Part shown: positions 44,942-54,484 of the stretch, piece after piece | Position numbering within the stretch: position 1 is the first letter of the stretch | Layout: each line of letters opens with the position of its first letter | DNA from: Streptomyces sp. ALI-76-A | GTDB lineage: Bacteria; Actinomycetota; Actinomycetes; Streptomycetales; Streptomycetaceae | NCBI RefSeq assembly: GCF_030287445.1 | Contig: NZ_JASVWB010000002.1 | Span: forward strand, 6,138,001 to 6,202,000 | Direction: 5' to 3' | Length of the DNA: 64,000 nucleotides | Notes under the pieces: model-generated | Seen by the model: only the letters and a program-made list of their open reading frames with translations | The model's database searches: none | Told to the model about the DNA's origin: nothing | Made by a program: the position numbers and the translations under genes

Positions 44942-46099
44942 ATGAGCACTGAGAACCTCCCCCAGAGCCCTGAGCAGCCGCCCCGCAAGCCGCGCGTGGC
45001 CGTCGTGTTCGGCGGGCGCAGCTCCGAACACGGGATCTCGACGGTCACCGCGGGCGCCGTCCTGCGGGCCCTCGACCGGACGAAGTACGACGTCCTGCCG
45101 ATCGGCATCACCCGGGAGGGCCGCTGGGTGCTCACCGCGGACGAACCGGAACGCATGGCGATCAGCGAACGCCGTACCCCCGGCGTCGAGGAACTCGCCG
45201 ACTCCAGCGAGGGCGGCGTGGTGCTCCCCGTCGACCCGGCGAGCCGCGAAGTCGTCTACAGCGAGCCCGGATCGGTCCCCAAGGCGCTCGGCGACATCGA
45301 CGTCGTCTTCCCGGTGCTGCACGGCCCCTACGGCGAGGACGGCACCCTCCAGGGCCTGCTGGAGCTCTCCGGTGTGCCGTACGTGGGTTCCGGTGTGCTC
45401 GCCTCGGCCGTCGGCCAGGACAAGGAGTACATGAAGCGGGTGTTCACCTCCTTCGGGCTGAAGGTGGGCCCGTACGTGGTGATCCGGCCGCGTGAGTGGG
45501 AGCGCGACGAGCCGGGCGCCCGCAAGAAGATCGTCGACTTCGCCGCAGAGCACGGCTGGCCCCTGTTCGTGAAGCCCGCGCGCGCGGGCTCGTCGATCGG
45601 CATCACCAAGGTCGACGACCTCGCGGGGCTGGACGAGGCCATCGCCGAGGCGCAGCGGCACGACCCGAAGATCCTGGTGGAGGCGGCGCTGCGCGGCCGC
45701 GAGATCGAGTGCGGGGTCCTGGAGTTCGAGGACGGGCCGCGCGCCTCGGTCCCCGCGGAGATCCCGCCGCCGGACGCGCACGCGTACTACGACTTCGAGG
45801 CCAAGTACATCGACTCGACGCCCGGCATCGTGCCCGCGCCGCTGACGCCCGAGGAGACGGCGCGGGTGCGGCGGCTGGCGGTGGACGCCTTCGAGGCCGC
45901 GTCCTGCGAGGGCCTGGTCCGCGCGGACTTCTTCCTCACCGAGGACGGCGAGTTCGTGATCAACGAGATCAACACCATGCCCGGCTTCACGCCGATCTCG
46001 ATGTACCCGCAGATGTGGCAGGCGAGCGGGATCGCCTACGGCGAGCTGGTGGACCGGCTGATCCAGGCGGCCCTGCGCAGGTCCACCGGCCTGCGCTGA
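44942..46099 (+). CDS. ddl: D-alanine--D-alanine ligase
   Basis: A 385-residue ATP-grasp ligase that makes D-Ala-D-Ala for peptidoglycan. Motifs: VVFGGRSSEHGIS, FPVLHGPYGEDGTLQGLLE, the ATP-grasp loop FVKPARAGSSIGITK, YDFEAKYID, and the metal-binding INEINTMPGFT. The Lys/Tyr pattern YDFEAKY indicates a D-Ala rather than D-Lac ligase (vancomycin-resistance type ligases lack this Tyr). It stands behind its own promoter after gpsA. Confidence 0.95.
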   Translation: MSTENLPQSPEQPPRKPRVAVVFGGRSSEHGISTVTAGAVLRALDRTKYDVLPIGITREGRWVLTADEPERMAISERRTPGVEELADSSEGGVVLPVDPASREVVYSEPGSVPKALGDIDVVFPVLHGPYGEDGTLQGLLELSGVPYVGSGVLASAVGQDKEYMKRVFTSFGLKVGPYVVIRPREWERDEPGARKKIVDFAAEHGWPLFVKPARAGSSIGITKVDDLAGLDEAIAEAQRHDPKILVEAALRGREIECGVLEFEDGPRASVPAEIPPPDAHAYYDFEAKYIDSTPGIVPAPLTPEETARVRRLAVDAFEAASCEGLVRADFFLTEDGEFVINEINTMPGFTPISMYPQMWQASGIAYGELVDRLIQAALRRSTGLR

Positions 46100-46100
46100 C

Positions 46101-46628
46101 CTACCGGCCCGCGCTGCCCCGTGGGGCGACGCCCTCGGGAATCGCCTTCTTCACGGCCGGCGCCAGGCCGGTCAGCACGCCCGCGCTGTCCTGCCCCTCC
46201 GGCACGGTCACCTCGACGTACGCGGAGCGATTGGCGGTGGTGAAGCGGTACGCCCCGTCGTCCCGCTTCTCCATCAGCCAGTCGACGCCGTTCACGCCGC
46301 CGGCCACCGCGTCCGGGTCGCCGCCCTCGGCCACCTTGGGATCGACCATCTTCGGCGGTTGTTCGACACCGCAGCGCAGTATGATCGCCGGGCCTCCCCA
46401 GCCCGCGGTCAGCGCCGAGGCGGGCCCGGGGTCGCGGCGGCTCTCACCGTCCACCTTCGACGGCAGTACCTTGTCCAGGTTCCGGCACAGCTTCACGACC
46501 TTCGCGGCCGGACTGGGAACCGCCGTCGACGCGGTGTCGTCTGCTGAGGAGCAGCCCGCGACCGTGATCAACACGGCAAGCGCGGGCGGCCCGATGAGGA
46601 TGCGGCGCCGGTGACGGAAGAGGTTCAC
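46101..46628 (-). CDS. DUF3515 family lipoprotein
   Basis: A 175-residue exported protein with a positively charged N-terminus (NLFRHRRRI), hydrophobic stretch and lipobox VAGC (Cys26). The DUF3515 body contains LCRNLDKVLP, WGGPAIILRCGV and VNGVDWL, with two Cys likely to be paired. It converges on ddl with only one base between the stop codons. Family members are actinobacterial envelope lipoproteins with no known function; location beside ddl is conserved in streptomycetes, as I recall. Confidence 0.82.
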   Translation of the reverse strand: MNLFRHRRRILIGPPALAVLITVAGCSSADDTASTAVPSPAAKVVKLCRNLDKVLPSKVDGESRRDPGPASALTAGWGGPAIILRCGVEQPPKMVDPKVAEGGDPDAVAGGVNGVDWLMEKRDDGAYRFTTANRSAYVEVTVPEGQDSAGVLTGLAPAVKKAIPEGVAPRGSAGR

Positions 46629-46648
46629 CGGTCAAGGGTAGACGGGGG

Positions 46649-46882
46649 CTACAGATGAACGACCGGGCAGGTCAGGGTGCGGGTGATGCCGTCCACCTGC
46701 TGGACCTTCGCGACCACCATGCGGCCGAGATCGTCCACGGTGTCTGCCTGGGCGCGCACGATGACGTCGTAGGGTCCTGTCACGTCATCGGCCTGGGTGA
46801 CCCCAGGGATCTTGCTGATCGTCTCGGCGACGGTCGACGCTTTGCCGACCTCCGTCTGGATCAGGATGTACGCCTGTACCAC
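46649..46882 (-). CDS. stand-alone Lrp/AsnC ligand-binding (RAM) domain protein
   Basis: A 77-residue protein made only of the Lrp/AsnC effector domain: VQAYILIQTEVGKASTVAETIS, IPGVTQADDVTGPYDVIVRAQADTVDDLG, and VDGITRTLTCPVVHL. There is no DNA-binding domain. Such short RAM proteins form oligomers that bind amino acids and may modulate a partner. It lies 20 bases upstream of the DUF3515 gene in the same orientation, probably an operon. Confidence 0.88.
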   Translation of the reverse strand: MVQAYILIQTEVGKASTVAETISKIPGVTQADDVTGPYDVIVRAQADTVDDLGRMVVAKVQQVDGITRTLTCPVVHL

Positions 46883-47088
46883 GGAACCTCCAGGGCGGCC
46901 ACGAGGATCATGTGGGGAAAAGGAACGCCACGGTATCGCGTCGTCGCTCGTCGCGGGGAGACCCGCGGCGGCCGGGGCTCGCGCGCCGGGGTACGGGCAC
47001 GACGGAAGTTGACGGTCACCTCGACCGTATCGAGGACACTGGTGACGCGCGAGCGGGCCCGGACAGGGACAGAAGGGGCGTAAGGGAA

Positions 47089-48054
47089 ATGAAGGGCACT
47101 GTTGGTGAGCTGGGGGAGTTCGGGCTCATCAGGGAGCTCACCTCCCGTCTCACCACCACCCCGGCGGTCCGGGTCGGCCCCGGCGACGACGCCGCCGTGG
47201 TCGCCGCGCCCGACCGACGGGTCGTGGCCAGCACCGACATCCTCCTGGAGGGCCGGCATTTCCGCCGCGACTGGTCCACCGCGTACGACGTGGGCCGCAA
47301 GGCCGCCGCGCAGAACCTCGCCGACATCGCCGCCATGGGCGCGGTGCCCACCGCGCTGCTGCTCGGCCTGGTCGTCCCGGCCGAACTCCCGGTGACCTGG
47401 CCGAGCGAGCTGATGGACGGCCTGCGCGACGAGTGCCAGGTCGCGGGCGCCTCCGTGGTCGGCGGGGACGTCGTACGCGGCGACACGATCATGGTGTCGA
47501 TCACCGCGCTCGGCGACCTGCGCAACGTCGAGCCGGTCACGCGGGGCGGCGCGCGGCCCGGGGACCTCGTCGCGGTCACCGGCTGGCTGGGCTGGTCCGC
47601 GGCCGGGTTCGCGGTGCTCTCCCGGGGGTTCCGCTCGCCGCGGGCCTTCGTGGAGGCGCACCGGCGCCCCGAGCCGCCGTACCACGCGGGTCCGGCCGCC
47701 GCCGGGCTCGGGGCGACCGCGATGTGCGACGTGAGCGACGGACTGATCGCCGACCTGGGGCACATCGCCGAGGCCAGCAAGGTCCGCATCGACATCCGTT
47801 CCGGGGCGATCGACATCCCGTCCCAGATGAACGACATCGGGCAGGCCGTCGGTGTCGACCCCATGCAGTGGGTGCTCACCGGGGGAGAGGACCACGCGAT
47901 CGTGGCGACCTTCCCGCCGGACGTGAAACTGCCGGCCCGCTGGAGGGTGATCGGCGAGGTGCTCAACCCGTCGGCGCTGCCCCAGGTGACCGTCGACGGG
48001 GCGCCGTGGACGAAGAAGGGCGGCTGGGACCACTTCGGGGACATCGAGTCATGA
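47089..48054 (+). CDS. thiL: thiamine-monophosphate kinase
   Basis: A 321-residue kinase of the PurM/ThiL fold that converts thiamine phosphate to thiamine pyrophosphate. [10 protein letters not shown] and [17 protein letters not shown] form the ATP/metal region, [13 protein letters not shown] and [16 protein letters not shown] the following Asp-rich sites, and [14 protein letters not shown] the C-terminal signature. The ATG at 47089 closely follows AAGGGAA. The gene overlaps thiD by ATGA, so the two thiamine enzymes are coupled. Confidence 0.95.
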   Translation: MKGTVGELGEFGLIRELTSRLTTTPAVRVGPGDDAAVVAAPDRRVVASTDILLEGRHFRRDWSTAYDVGRKAAAQNLADIAAMGAVPTALLLGLVVPAELPVTWPSELMDGLRDECQVAGASVVGGDVVRGDTIMVSITALGDLRNVEPVTRGGARPGDLVAVTGWLGWSAAGFAVLSRGFRSPRAFVEAHRRPEPPYHAGPAAAGLGATAMCDVSDGLIADLGHIAEASKVRIDIRSGAIDIPSQMNDIGQAVGVDPMQWVLTGGEDHAIVATFPPDVKLPARWRVIGEVLNPSALPQVTVDGAPWTKKGGWDHFGDIES

Positions 48055-48851
48055 GCGCGCCCGTCCGGGTTCTCACGGTGGCGGGCTCCGACTCCGGCGG
48101 GGGCGCGGGCATCCAGGCCGACCTGAAGACGATGCTCGCGCTCGGCGTGCACGGCATGAGTGTCGTGACGGCGGTCACCGCGCAGAACTCCCTGGGCGTG
48201 CAGGGTGCCTGGGAGCTGCCGGTGGAGGCGGTGCGGGCGCAGTACCGCAGTGTCGTGGACGACATCGGCGTCCAGGCGGTCAAGACCGGGATGCTCGCCT
48301 CGGCCGAACTCGTCGAGGCGGTGGCGGGGTTGATCGACGGGACGGACGCGCCGGCCGTCGTCGACCCGGTCGGCGTCTCCAAGCACGGTGATTCCTTGCT
48401 GGCCGCGTCGGCGCTGGACTCCGTCCGGACGAGGCTTCTGCCGGTGGCCACCGTCGCCACACCGAACCTCGACGAGGTGGCCCAGCTCACCGGCGTACGG
48501 GTCGAGTCGGAGGACCAGCTGCCCCGGGCCGCGGCGGCCCTGCTGTCGTACGGACCGCGCTGGGTGCTGATCAAGGGCGGACATCTCACCGGCGACGCGG
48601 TGGACCTGCTCACGGACGGCACCGAGACGCACTGGCTGCGCGCACCGAGGTACGACAACCGGCACACGCACGGCACGGGCTGCACCCTCGCGTCCGCGAT
48701 CGCGTCGCAGCTGGCGATGGGGCGGTCCGTGCCGGAGGCGGTGACGGCGGCCAAGGAGTACGTCACCGGGGCGATCCGCTCCGGGTTCGCGCTCGGCGGG
48801 GGGATCGGGCCGGTGGACCATGGGTGGCGCTTCAGGGCCGTGGGGCGGTAG
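48051..48851 (+). CDS. thiD: hydroxymethylpyrimidine (phosphate) kinase
   Basis: A 266-residue ribokinase-fold enzyme that phosphorylates hydroxymethylpyrimidine (phosphate) for thiamine synthesis. The N-terminus [20 protein letters not shown] binds substrate, and the anion hole with the catalytic Asp equivalent is [16 protein letters not shown]. The ATG at 48051 overlaps the thiL stop (ATGA). Confidence 0.95.
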   Translation: MSAPVRVLTVAGSDSGGGAGIQADLKTMLALGVHGMSVVTAVTAQNSLGVQGAWELPVEAVRAQYRSVVDDIGVQAVKTGMLASAELVEAVAGLIDGTDAPAVVDPVGVSKHGDSLLAASALDSVRTRLLPVATVATPNLDEVAQLTGVRVESEDQLPRAAAALLSYGPRWVLIKGGHLTGDAVDLLTDGTETHWLRAPRYDNRHTHGTGCTLASAIASQLAMGRSVPEAVTAAKEYVTGAIRSGFALGGGIGPVDHGWRFRAVGR

Positions 48852-48895
48852 GGCGGCTGAAGGGCGACGGGGCGTGGACGACCGCGCCGAGGTGC

Positions 48896-48943
48896 GCGTA
48901 AGCGGTTGCGCAAGCGTATGCGTAAGCGGTTGCGCAAGCGTTT
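48896..48943. repeat. 24-bp direct repeat, two copies
   Basis: GCGTAAGCGGTTGCGCAAGC followed by GTAT or GTTT occurs at 48896-48919 and again directly at 48920-48943; each copy contains the palindrome TTGCGCAA. It lies between thiD and the rpmB terminator. It is non-coding as far as can be seen. Confidence 0.85.
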
Positions 48944-49022
48944 ACGCCGGTCGGTGCGCAGACGCGGGAGGCATGAGAGGCCTGGCGGGTGACGCCCTGT
49001 ACCTGTCTGCGGACGTGCAAAA

Positions 49023-49049
49023 AGCCGGTCCACACTCGGTGGACCGGCT
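49023..49049 (-). terminator. rpmB terminator
   Basis: AGCCGGTCCAC (49023-49033) and GTGGACCGGCT (49039-49049) form a perfect 11-bp stem with 5-base loop. Read leftward it is followed by TTTTT, a proper intrinsic terminator for rpmB. Confidence 0.88.
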
Positions 49050-49090
49050 CACTGCAGCGAACCAGCTGTGGCCGCGCGCTTAGCTGTGCG

Positions 49091-49276
49091 TCAGCGCGAG
49101 ACCTTGCCGGCCTTGATGCACGAGGTGCAAGCGTTCACGCGCTTCGGCGTCCCGCCGACCACAGTACGCACGCGCTGGATGTTCGGGTTCCAGCGACGGG
49201 ACGTACGGCGGTGCGAGTGGGAGATGCTGTTGCCGAAGCCCGGCCCCTTGCCGCAGACGTCGCAGTTGGCAGCCAC
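49091..49276 (-). CDS. rpmB: 50S ribosomal protein L28
   Basis: A 61-residue L28: [36 protein letters not shown] in outline, ending [12 protein letters not shown]. The Cys pairs CDVC and CTSC make this the zinc-binding (C+) form; streptomycetes also carry a zinc-free paralogue under Zur control elsewhere. The gene lies divergent from the FakA-like gene, as in other actinobacteria. Confidence 0.96.
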   Translation of the reverse strand: MAANCDVCGKGPGFGNSISHSHRRTSRRWNPNIQRVRTVVGGTPKRVNACTSCIKAGKVSR

Positions 49277-49531
49277 GGGTCACTCCAAAGACTTCAGATG
49301 CACTTACGGTGGATCCCGGCATGCCGGGATCAAGATCGCAGGATCAGAGATCTGAGTGGCGCTGCCAGGGGGAGAGCCCGATGAGATCGGGCAACCGGAG
49401 CAGCATACAACGGCTGCGCCAGTAGAACGAAACTACCATGGCTGCTCAGGGGCCCGGCCCAGGCCCTCTTCCGGTGGACACCGACCCGAGGTCTACGCTG
49501 CGTCCCACGTCAGCAGCTCAAGGAGGCGCAG

Positions 49532-51454
49532 GTGGCGCAGGTGCCGCAGACATTCTTCGATGCTCTCGCGGTGCGCACCTGGTGCGGTCTCGCGCTGGCC
49601 GCGCTCGGCCGGGCGCGCGAGGAGATCGACGCGATCAACGTCTATCCCGTGGCCGACGGGGACACCGGCACGAACCTGTATCTGACCGTGGAGTCGGCCG
49701 TGGGAGCCGTCGAGGCGGTGTTCGCGGGGCACGAGATGCGCCCTGGGGCAACCGGTGAGCCGACGCTCGCCGATGCCGCCCGGGCGATGGCGCACGGGGC
49801 CCTCATCGGCGCGCGGGGCAACTCGGGGACGATCCTCGCGCAGCTGCTGCGGGGCATGGCGCAGGTGCTGGCCGCCGACGGTGAGACCGCTCACACCGAC
49901 GGGCAGGGGCTCAGGCTCGCCCTGCGGCGCGCGGCCGACTCCGCCCGCCAGGCCGTGTCCCGCCCGGTCGAGGGCACGGTCCTCACCGTCGCCTCCGCCG
50001 CGGCGGACGCGGCCGCCGAAGCCGAACCCGAGGGCGACTGCGCGACGGTGGCCCGGGCCGCCTACGAGGGAGCACGCGCGGCCCTCGCCGCTACCCCCGG
50101 CCAGCTCGCGGTCCTCCAGCGCGCCGGAGTGGTCGACGCGGGCGGACGGGGACTGGTGGCGGTCCTCGGAGCTCTGGTGGAGACGTTCACGGGGCGGGTG
50201 CCGGGCGGGACGGTGAGCCCGGTGTCCGGGACCAGGGTGCACGCGCGCGTGGGGCACGCGGAGGCCGGTCGCGGTGAGAGGTCCGGTGCCGGTGTCAGGT
50301 CCGGTGCCGGGGACAGCGGCGGCACGAGCGAGGTCGATGCCGCGACGTCGTACGCCGCCCGTGGGGGCCCGGGCGACACCGGGGAAGCTCCTGAGGCCGT
50401 GCCCAGGGTCGGACCGCAGGCGGGGCGCGCGCGCCTGGAGCCCGGCGACCCGGTCCCCCGCGCGCGCGGGGGAGCGGCCACCGGTGACGTGACGGAGTGC
50501 GCCGACGGGCCGGCGGGGCCGGAGGAGGGCGGGCCGGCCTTCGAGGTGATCTACCTCCTGGAGGCGGAGGACGAGGCGGTCGCGCTCCTGCGGACACGGC
50601 TCGACGCCCTCGGGGACTCGCTCGTGGTGGTCGGCGGTGACGGCCTGTGGAACGTCCATGTGCACGTCGACGACGCCGGCGCGGCGGTGGAGGCGGGCAT
50701 CGAGGCCGGACGGCCGTACCGCATCCGGATCACGCACTTCGGGCTCGACGACGCGCACACCACCGGCGCCGGCCGGCCTGCCCGGGAGCGGGCCCAGCGC
50801 GCGGTCGTGGCCGTCGTGCCCGGCGAGGGACTGGCCGGGCTCTACACCGAGGCGGGCGCGACGACGGTGCTCGCGCGCCCCGGGGAGCCGCCCGCGAGCG
50901 GGGAACTCGTCCAGGCCGTACGGAGGGCCCACGCGCGGGAGGTGGTCCTGCTGCCCAACGACGCGGACCTGCGCCACACGGCCGCCGCGGCGGCCGAGCA
51001 GGCCCGCACCGAGGGGATCCGCGTGGCCCTCATCCCCACCCGCTCCGCGGTCCAGGGCATCGCCGCGCTGGCCGTGCACGAGCCGGAGCGCCGCTTCGAC
51101 GAGGACGTCGTGACGATGACCTCCGCGGCGGGGGCCACCCGGTACGCGGAAGTCGTCGTCGCGGAGCACCGGTCCTGGACCATGGCGGGCATCTGCCAGG
51201 CCGGTGACGTCCTCGGTCTCATCGACGGCGACGTCGCCGTGATCGGCGCGGAGGTCTCGGCGACCGCGGAGACGGTCCTCGACCGCATGCTCGCGGCCGG
51301 CGGCGAACTCGTCACCCTCGTCCTCGGGGACGAGGCCCCCGACGGGGTCGCCGACCGGCTGGAGACACGCGTACGGGAGTCGTACCTCGCCGTCGACACG
51401 GTGGTGTACCGGGGCGGGCGGCAGGGGGCCGTGCTGCTGATCGGCGTGGAATAG
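49532..51454 (+). CDS. DAK2-domain FakA/YloV-type protein
   Basis: A 640-residue protein with an N-terminal DAK2 kinase-like domain (INVYPVADGDTGTNLYLTVE with the Asp metal ligands, GARGNSGTILAQLLRG, GVVDAGGRGLVAVL, about 1-215) and a C-terminal domain (about 320-640) with the conserved GDGLWNVHVHVDD and the YloV_C region. Family members include FakA, which phosphorylates FakB-bound fatty acids. Residues about 225-330 are a Gly/Arg/Pro-rich linker unusual for FakA. The GTG at 49532 follows AAGGAGG. No fakB is nearby. Function as fatty acid kinase is inferred from the family. Confidence 0.85.
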   Translation: MAQVPQTFFDALAVRTWCGLALAALGRAREEIDAINVYPVADGDTGTNLYLTVESAVGAVEAVFAGHEMRPGATGEPTLADAARAMAHGALIGARGNSGTILAQLLRGMAQVLAADGETAHTDGQGLRLALRRAADSARQAVSRPVEGTVLTVASAAADAAAEAEPEGDCATVARAAYEGARAALAATPGQLAVLQRAGVVDAGGRGLVAVLGALVETFTGRVPGGTVSPVSGTRVHARVGHAEAGRGERSGAGVRSGAGDSGGTSEVDAATSYAARGGPGDTGEAPEAVPRVGPQAGRARLEPGDPVPRARGGAATGDVTECADGPAGPEEGGPAFEVIYLLEAEDEAVALLRTRLDALGDSLVVVGGDGLWNVHVHVDDAGAAVEAGIEAGRPYRIRITHFGLDDAHTTGAGRPARERAQRAVVAVVPGEGLAGLYTEAGATTVLARPGEPPASGELVQAVRRAHAREVVLLPNDADLRHTAAAAAEQARTEGIRVALIPTRSAVQGIAALAVHEPERRFDEDVVTMTSAAGATRYAEVVVAEHRSWTMAGICQAGDVLGLIDGDVAVIGAEVSATAETVLDRMLAAGGELVTLVLGDEAPDGVADRLETRVRESYLAVDTVVYRGGRQGAVLLIGVE

Positions 51455-51475
51455 CCCCGGGCTGGTCCGCGGCGG

Positions 51476-54400
51476 CTATCCCGCGGCCTGTTCCTCCACC
51501 ACGCCGAGCAGTTGCCGTGCGTCGGCCCGCCGGGACCGCGCGGTCTCGTCCTCGTCCTCTTTGTTCTCCGCGTACGCCGACAGCACCGCACGCGCGCGTG
51601 CCGCCGCGTTCGAGGGACGGCTCAGGTCGGCCTCCAGCCACCCCGCGGCGAGTTCGGCACCGGTGCGGCTGGTCAGCGCGTCGGCCCCGAGGGCCGTGAA
51701 CACGACGATCGCCTCCGCCACCTGGGACAGCGCCTCCTCCAGCACGGACCGGATCGAGTCGTCCTCGGCGTCCTCGGCGGCGGAACGGGCCAGCAGGTCA
51801 CCGAACTGCCGTCGGGTGTGGCCCAGTTCGGCCACCAGCCGCCGCCGCGTCTCCTCGTCGTCCGCTGCCGCGCCCAGCGCCGCCTCGCACTCCCGCACCG
51901 CGTCCGCCATCAACTCCCGCGCCGCGTCCGGCTCGTCCTCGGTACGCAGCGCGAGCCAGGCTCGCGCCCGCAGCGAGCGGACCAGGCCGTGCACGTTGCC
52001 GAGGACGCGCCACAGCTCGCCCGCGCGCGCGTACGCCCGGTCCGCCTCGGTGGGCAGCCCCGCGTGGCCGAGGGACTCGGCGGCGAGGTGGGCGAGCGTC
52101 GCGTGGTCGTGCTGCTCCGGCCAGTGCCGGGCGATCTCGGCCGCCCGAAGCCGCCGTTCGGCCGCTTCCCGGTGCTCGCCGAGCTCGCTCAGACAGTCAC
52201 CGAGCCACCACTGCGTCTGCACGATCGCGCCGTCGCCGTGCGTCTCCGCGCTCAGGTCGGCCAGCGCCGACTCCAGGACCTCCGCGGCCTCCGCCCAGCG
52301 CCCCTGGCGCAGCAGGAACCCGCCGAGCTGGTGGCGGGCCCAGGCGCCGAGCGTCGGCCCCTCCCCGGCCTCGTCGGCCCAGTGCGCCGCCTCCAGGGCG
52401 TGTTCGGCGGCCTCCCCGGACAACCCCCGGCCGGCGACGACCTCGCCGAGCTGAAGGTGCAGCTGCGCCCGTCCGGTCGGCTCCAGGTGCGGTCCGCCGT
52501 GCTCCAGGGCGGCCCGCAGGGCCCGTTCCGTCTCGTCCAGATCGCCGAGGTGATGGGCGAGCCCGGCGAGCCGGGCTTCGTACTCCACCGCGAACCAGGG
52601 CAGCCCGGCCCCGACGAAGCCCTCCGCCGCCCGCGCGAACAGCTCCGCGGCCGTCTCCACCTCCCCGGTGCGCGTCGCCACCTCCGCGAGCATCGCCTGC
52701 GCCTCGGCGGCCCGCGCGGCCAGCCGGACATCGTCCCCGGTGCGACCCTCGACCAGGGCCAGCACCTCCCGGGCGGCCCCCTCGGCCTCGGCGAGCACCA
52801 CGCCGAAGGAGGGAACCGTGCCCCCGCGCGGGGCGTCGCCGGCCTCCGGGTTCTCCCCGGGGCCGTCCGCGTCGCCCCCGGACTCCTCGGGAGACTCCGC
52901 CTCCTGCACCCGCCGCATCAGCACCCGGGCCCGCCCCATCAGCACGGACGCCGTCTGGTGCACACCCGTCCCGCCGTCGGCGTAGAGGGCGAGGACCTCG
53001 TCGTAGGGGGCGGTGACCGCCGCGAGGGCCTCGGCCACGTGGCCGTCGAGGGCGTGGACGTACGCCGCACGGGTGCGTGCCGCCAGCGCCTCGCCCGGGT
53101 CGTCCGCCTCCGCGTACAGCTCGGCCGCCCGTTCGAAGAGGGCGACGCCCTCCGGGCCGAGGCCCATCGCCTGGTGGTCGGCGATCTCCGCACGGTCACG
53201 GGCGTCCAGCTCGACGCCCTCCGCGGCGCGCGCGACCGCCGCCCACGCCTCGATCGCGTTCGGCCGCAGGGTGTCCGACAGGCGCCGTGCCTCGGTGAGC
53301 AGCGCGGCCAGGTCGGGCTCTCGCGGGGCCACGGCCGGCGGCGGAACCACCGCGGCCACGGAGGCCGTCCGTACCGAACGCACGCCCAGCGGCAGCCGCT
53401 CCACCAGGGGCCGCTGCGCCATGCGCGCGCGTGCCTGCTCGCTCACGTGCCGCGTGCCGTTGCGCTCGTCGAAGCGGGCGGCCAGGGCGAGCGCCCGCCC
53501 GCGCGCGTGGGCGGCGAGGTCCCGCGCGGTCCATGCCCGCCCGGCCGGCCCGGGGACCTGCCGGTCGCCGAGACCGAGTTCGGTCAGCCGGTCCATGAGC
53601 AGGGCCACCACGGCCATGAAGTCCAGTTCGCTGCGCGGATGCCCCTCGTCCGTGAAGTACGTCGGCCGTTGCGCGAGCAGCTCCAGTCCACGCGCCTCGT
53701 TCCCGGTCAGCGCGCAGAACTCGACGTGGTCCGCGTAGGCGTCACGCATGCTCTCCATGGCCCGCACCAGCCGGAAACCCCGCAGATGGTGGGCCCGGGC
53801 CTCCTCCACGCGTCCCAGCCGCAGCAGGGGCGCCAGGGAGGACGCGAGGACCGTGTGCGGCTCGTGGGCACAGCTGAACTCGCCCGCCAGGACCGGCTCC
53901 CACAGCTCCAGCGCCTCGGCGTCCCGGCCCCGCTCCGCCTGCCACCAGCCCTGCCCCTGTAGCTCGCACGCGTGGCAGTCGGCCATGGTGTCCCGGTCGG
54001 CGGCCAGCCACGCGGTGTACGCCCGCTCGGCCCGCCGCATGTCGCCGATGTGCGCGGCCACACTGAACTCGGCGCCGCGCACGGCCCGTTCGGAGTGTCC
54101 GGCGAGCCGGTAGCGGTGCTCCATCTCGCCGAGCCACTTCTCGATGGAGGCCAGCGGGATGTGCGGCTGGTCGAGCATGCCGGACGACACCCATTTGAAG
54201 GTCCAGTGCAGCGCGTGCGTCTCGTACGCGTCGAAGTCCTCGGGCCGCTCGTCCCACAGGCGCAGCAGCCGCGCGAACGGGACGAACATCTTGGCCTTCT
54301 CGGAGCTGTAGTTGTAGACCTTCAGCTGGTGTCCGAGCGCCTCGATCACCGCGAGCGGGACGTTCAGCTTCTCCGCCTCGGCCAGCAGCTGCTCCGCGCG

Positions 54401-54484
54401 CGCGTTGCGGGCGGCCCCCTCCGGCTGCTCCGCGTTCTCCGCCATCGCCCGGCGCAGGCCGTCGATGTCCGTGATCCCACTCAT
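51476..54484 (-). CDS. large TPR-type helical repeat protein, partner of HSP90-like protein
   Basis: A 1002-residue soluble protein made almost entirely of helix-turn-helix repeats with TPR-like periodicity (for example GEALAARTRAAYVHALDGHV, GRWAEAAEVLESALADLSAE, HREAAERRLRAAEIARHW). A disordered acidic stretch (about 500-530) splits the N- and C-terminal halves. It has no enzymatic motif, signal or membrane segment. The ATG at 54484 overlaps the stop of the HSP90-like gene (ATGA), so the two proteins are made together. TPR proteins are the classic co-chaperones of eukaryotic HSP90; a similar adaptor role here is inferred from coupling. Confidence 0.85.
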   Translation of the reverse strand: MSGITDIDGLRRAMAENAEQPEGAARNARAEQLLAEAEKLNVPLAVIEALGHQLKVYNYSSEKAKMFVPFARLLRLWDERPEDFDAYETHALHWTFKWVSSGMLDQPHIPLASIEKWLGEMEHRYRLAGHSERAVRGAEFSVAAHIGDMRRAERAYTAWLAADRDTMADCHACELQGQGWWQAERGRDAEALELWEPVLAGEFSCAHEPHTVLASSLAPLLRLGRVEEARAHHLRGFRLVRAMESMRDAYADHVEFCALTGNEARGLELLAQRPTYFTDEGHPRSELDFMAVVALLMDRLTELGLGDRQVPGPAGRAWTARDLAAHARGRALALAARFDERNGTRHVSEQARARMAQRPLVERLPLGVRSVRTASVAAVVPPPAVAPREPDLAALLTEARRLSDTLRPNAIEAWAAVARAAEGVELDARDRAEIADHQAMGLGPEGVALFERAAELYAEADDPGEALAARTRAAYVHALDGHVAEALAAVTAPYDEVLALYADGGTGVHQTASVLMGRARVLMRRVQEAESPEESGGDADGPGENPEAGDAPRGGTVPSFGVVLAEAEGAAREVLALVEGRTGDDVRLAARAAEAQAMLAEVATRTGEVETAAELFARAAEGFVGAGLPWFAVEYEARLAGLAHHLGDLDETERALRAALEHGGPHLEPTGRAQLHLQLGEVVAGRGLSGEAAEHALEAAHWADEAGEGPTLGAWARHQLGGFLLRQGRWAEAAEVLESALADLSAETHGDGAIVQTQWWLGDCLSELGEHREAAERRLRAAEIARHWPEQHDHATLAHLAAESLGHAGLPTEADRAYARAGELWRVLGNVHGLVRSLRARAWLALRTEDEPDAARELMADAVRECEAALGAAADDEETRRRLVAELGHTRRQFGDLLARSAAEDAEDDSIRSVLEEALSQVAEAIVVFTALGADALTSRTGAELAAGWLEADLSRPSNAAARARAVLSAYAENKEDEDETARSRRADARQLLGVVEEQAAG

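Noticed and set aside
48832..49035. A 67-codon minus-strand frame with a repeated ACATAYA segment
   Set aside because: It arises from the 24-bp tandem repeat and the rpmB terminator and has no start signal.
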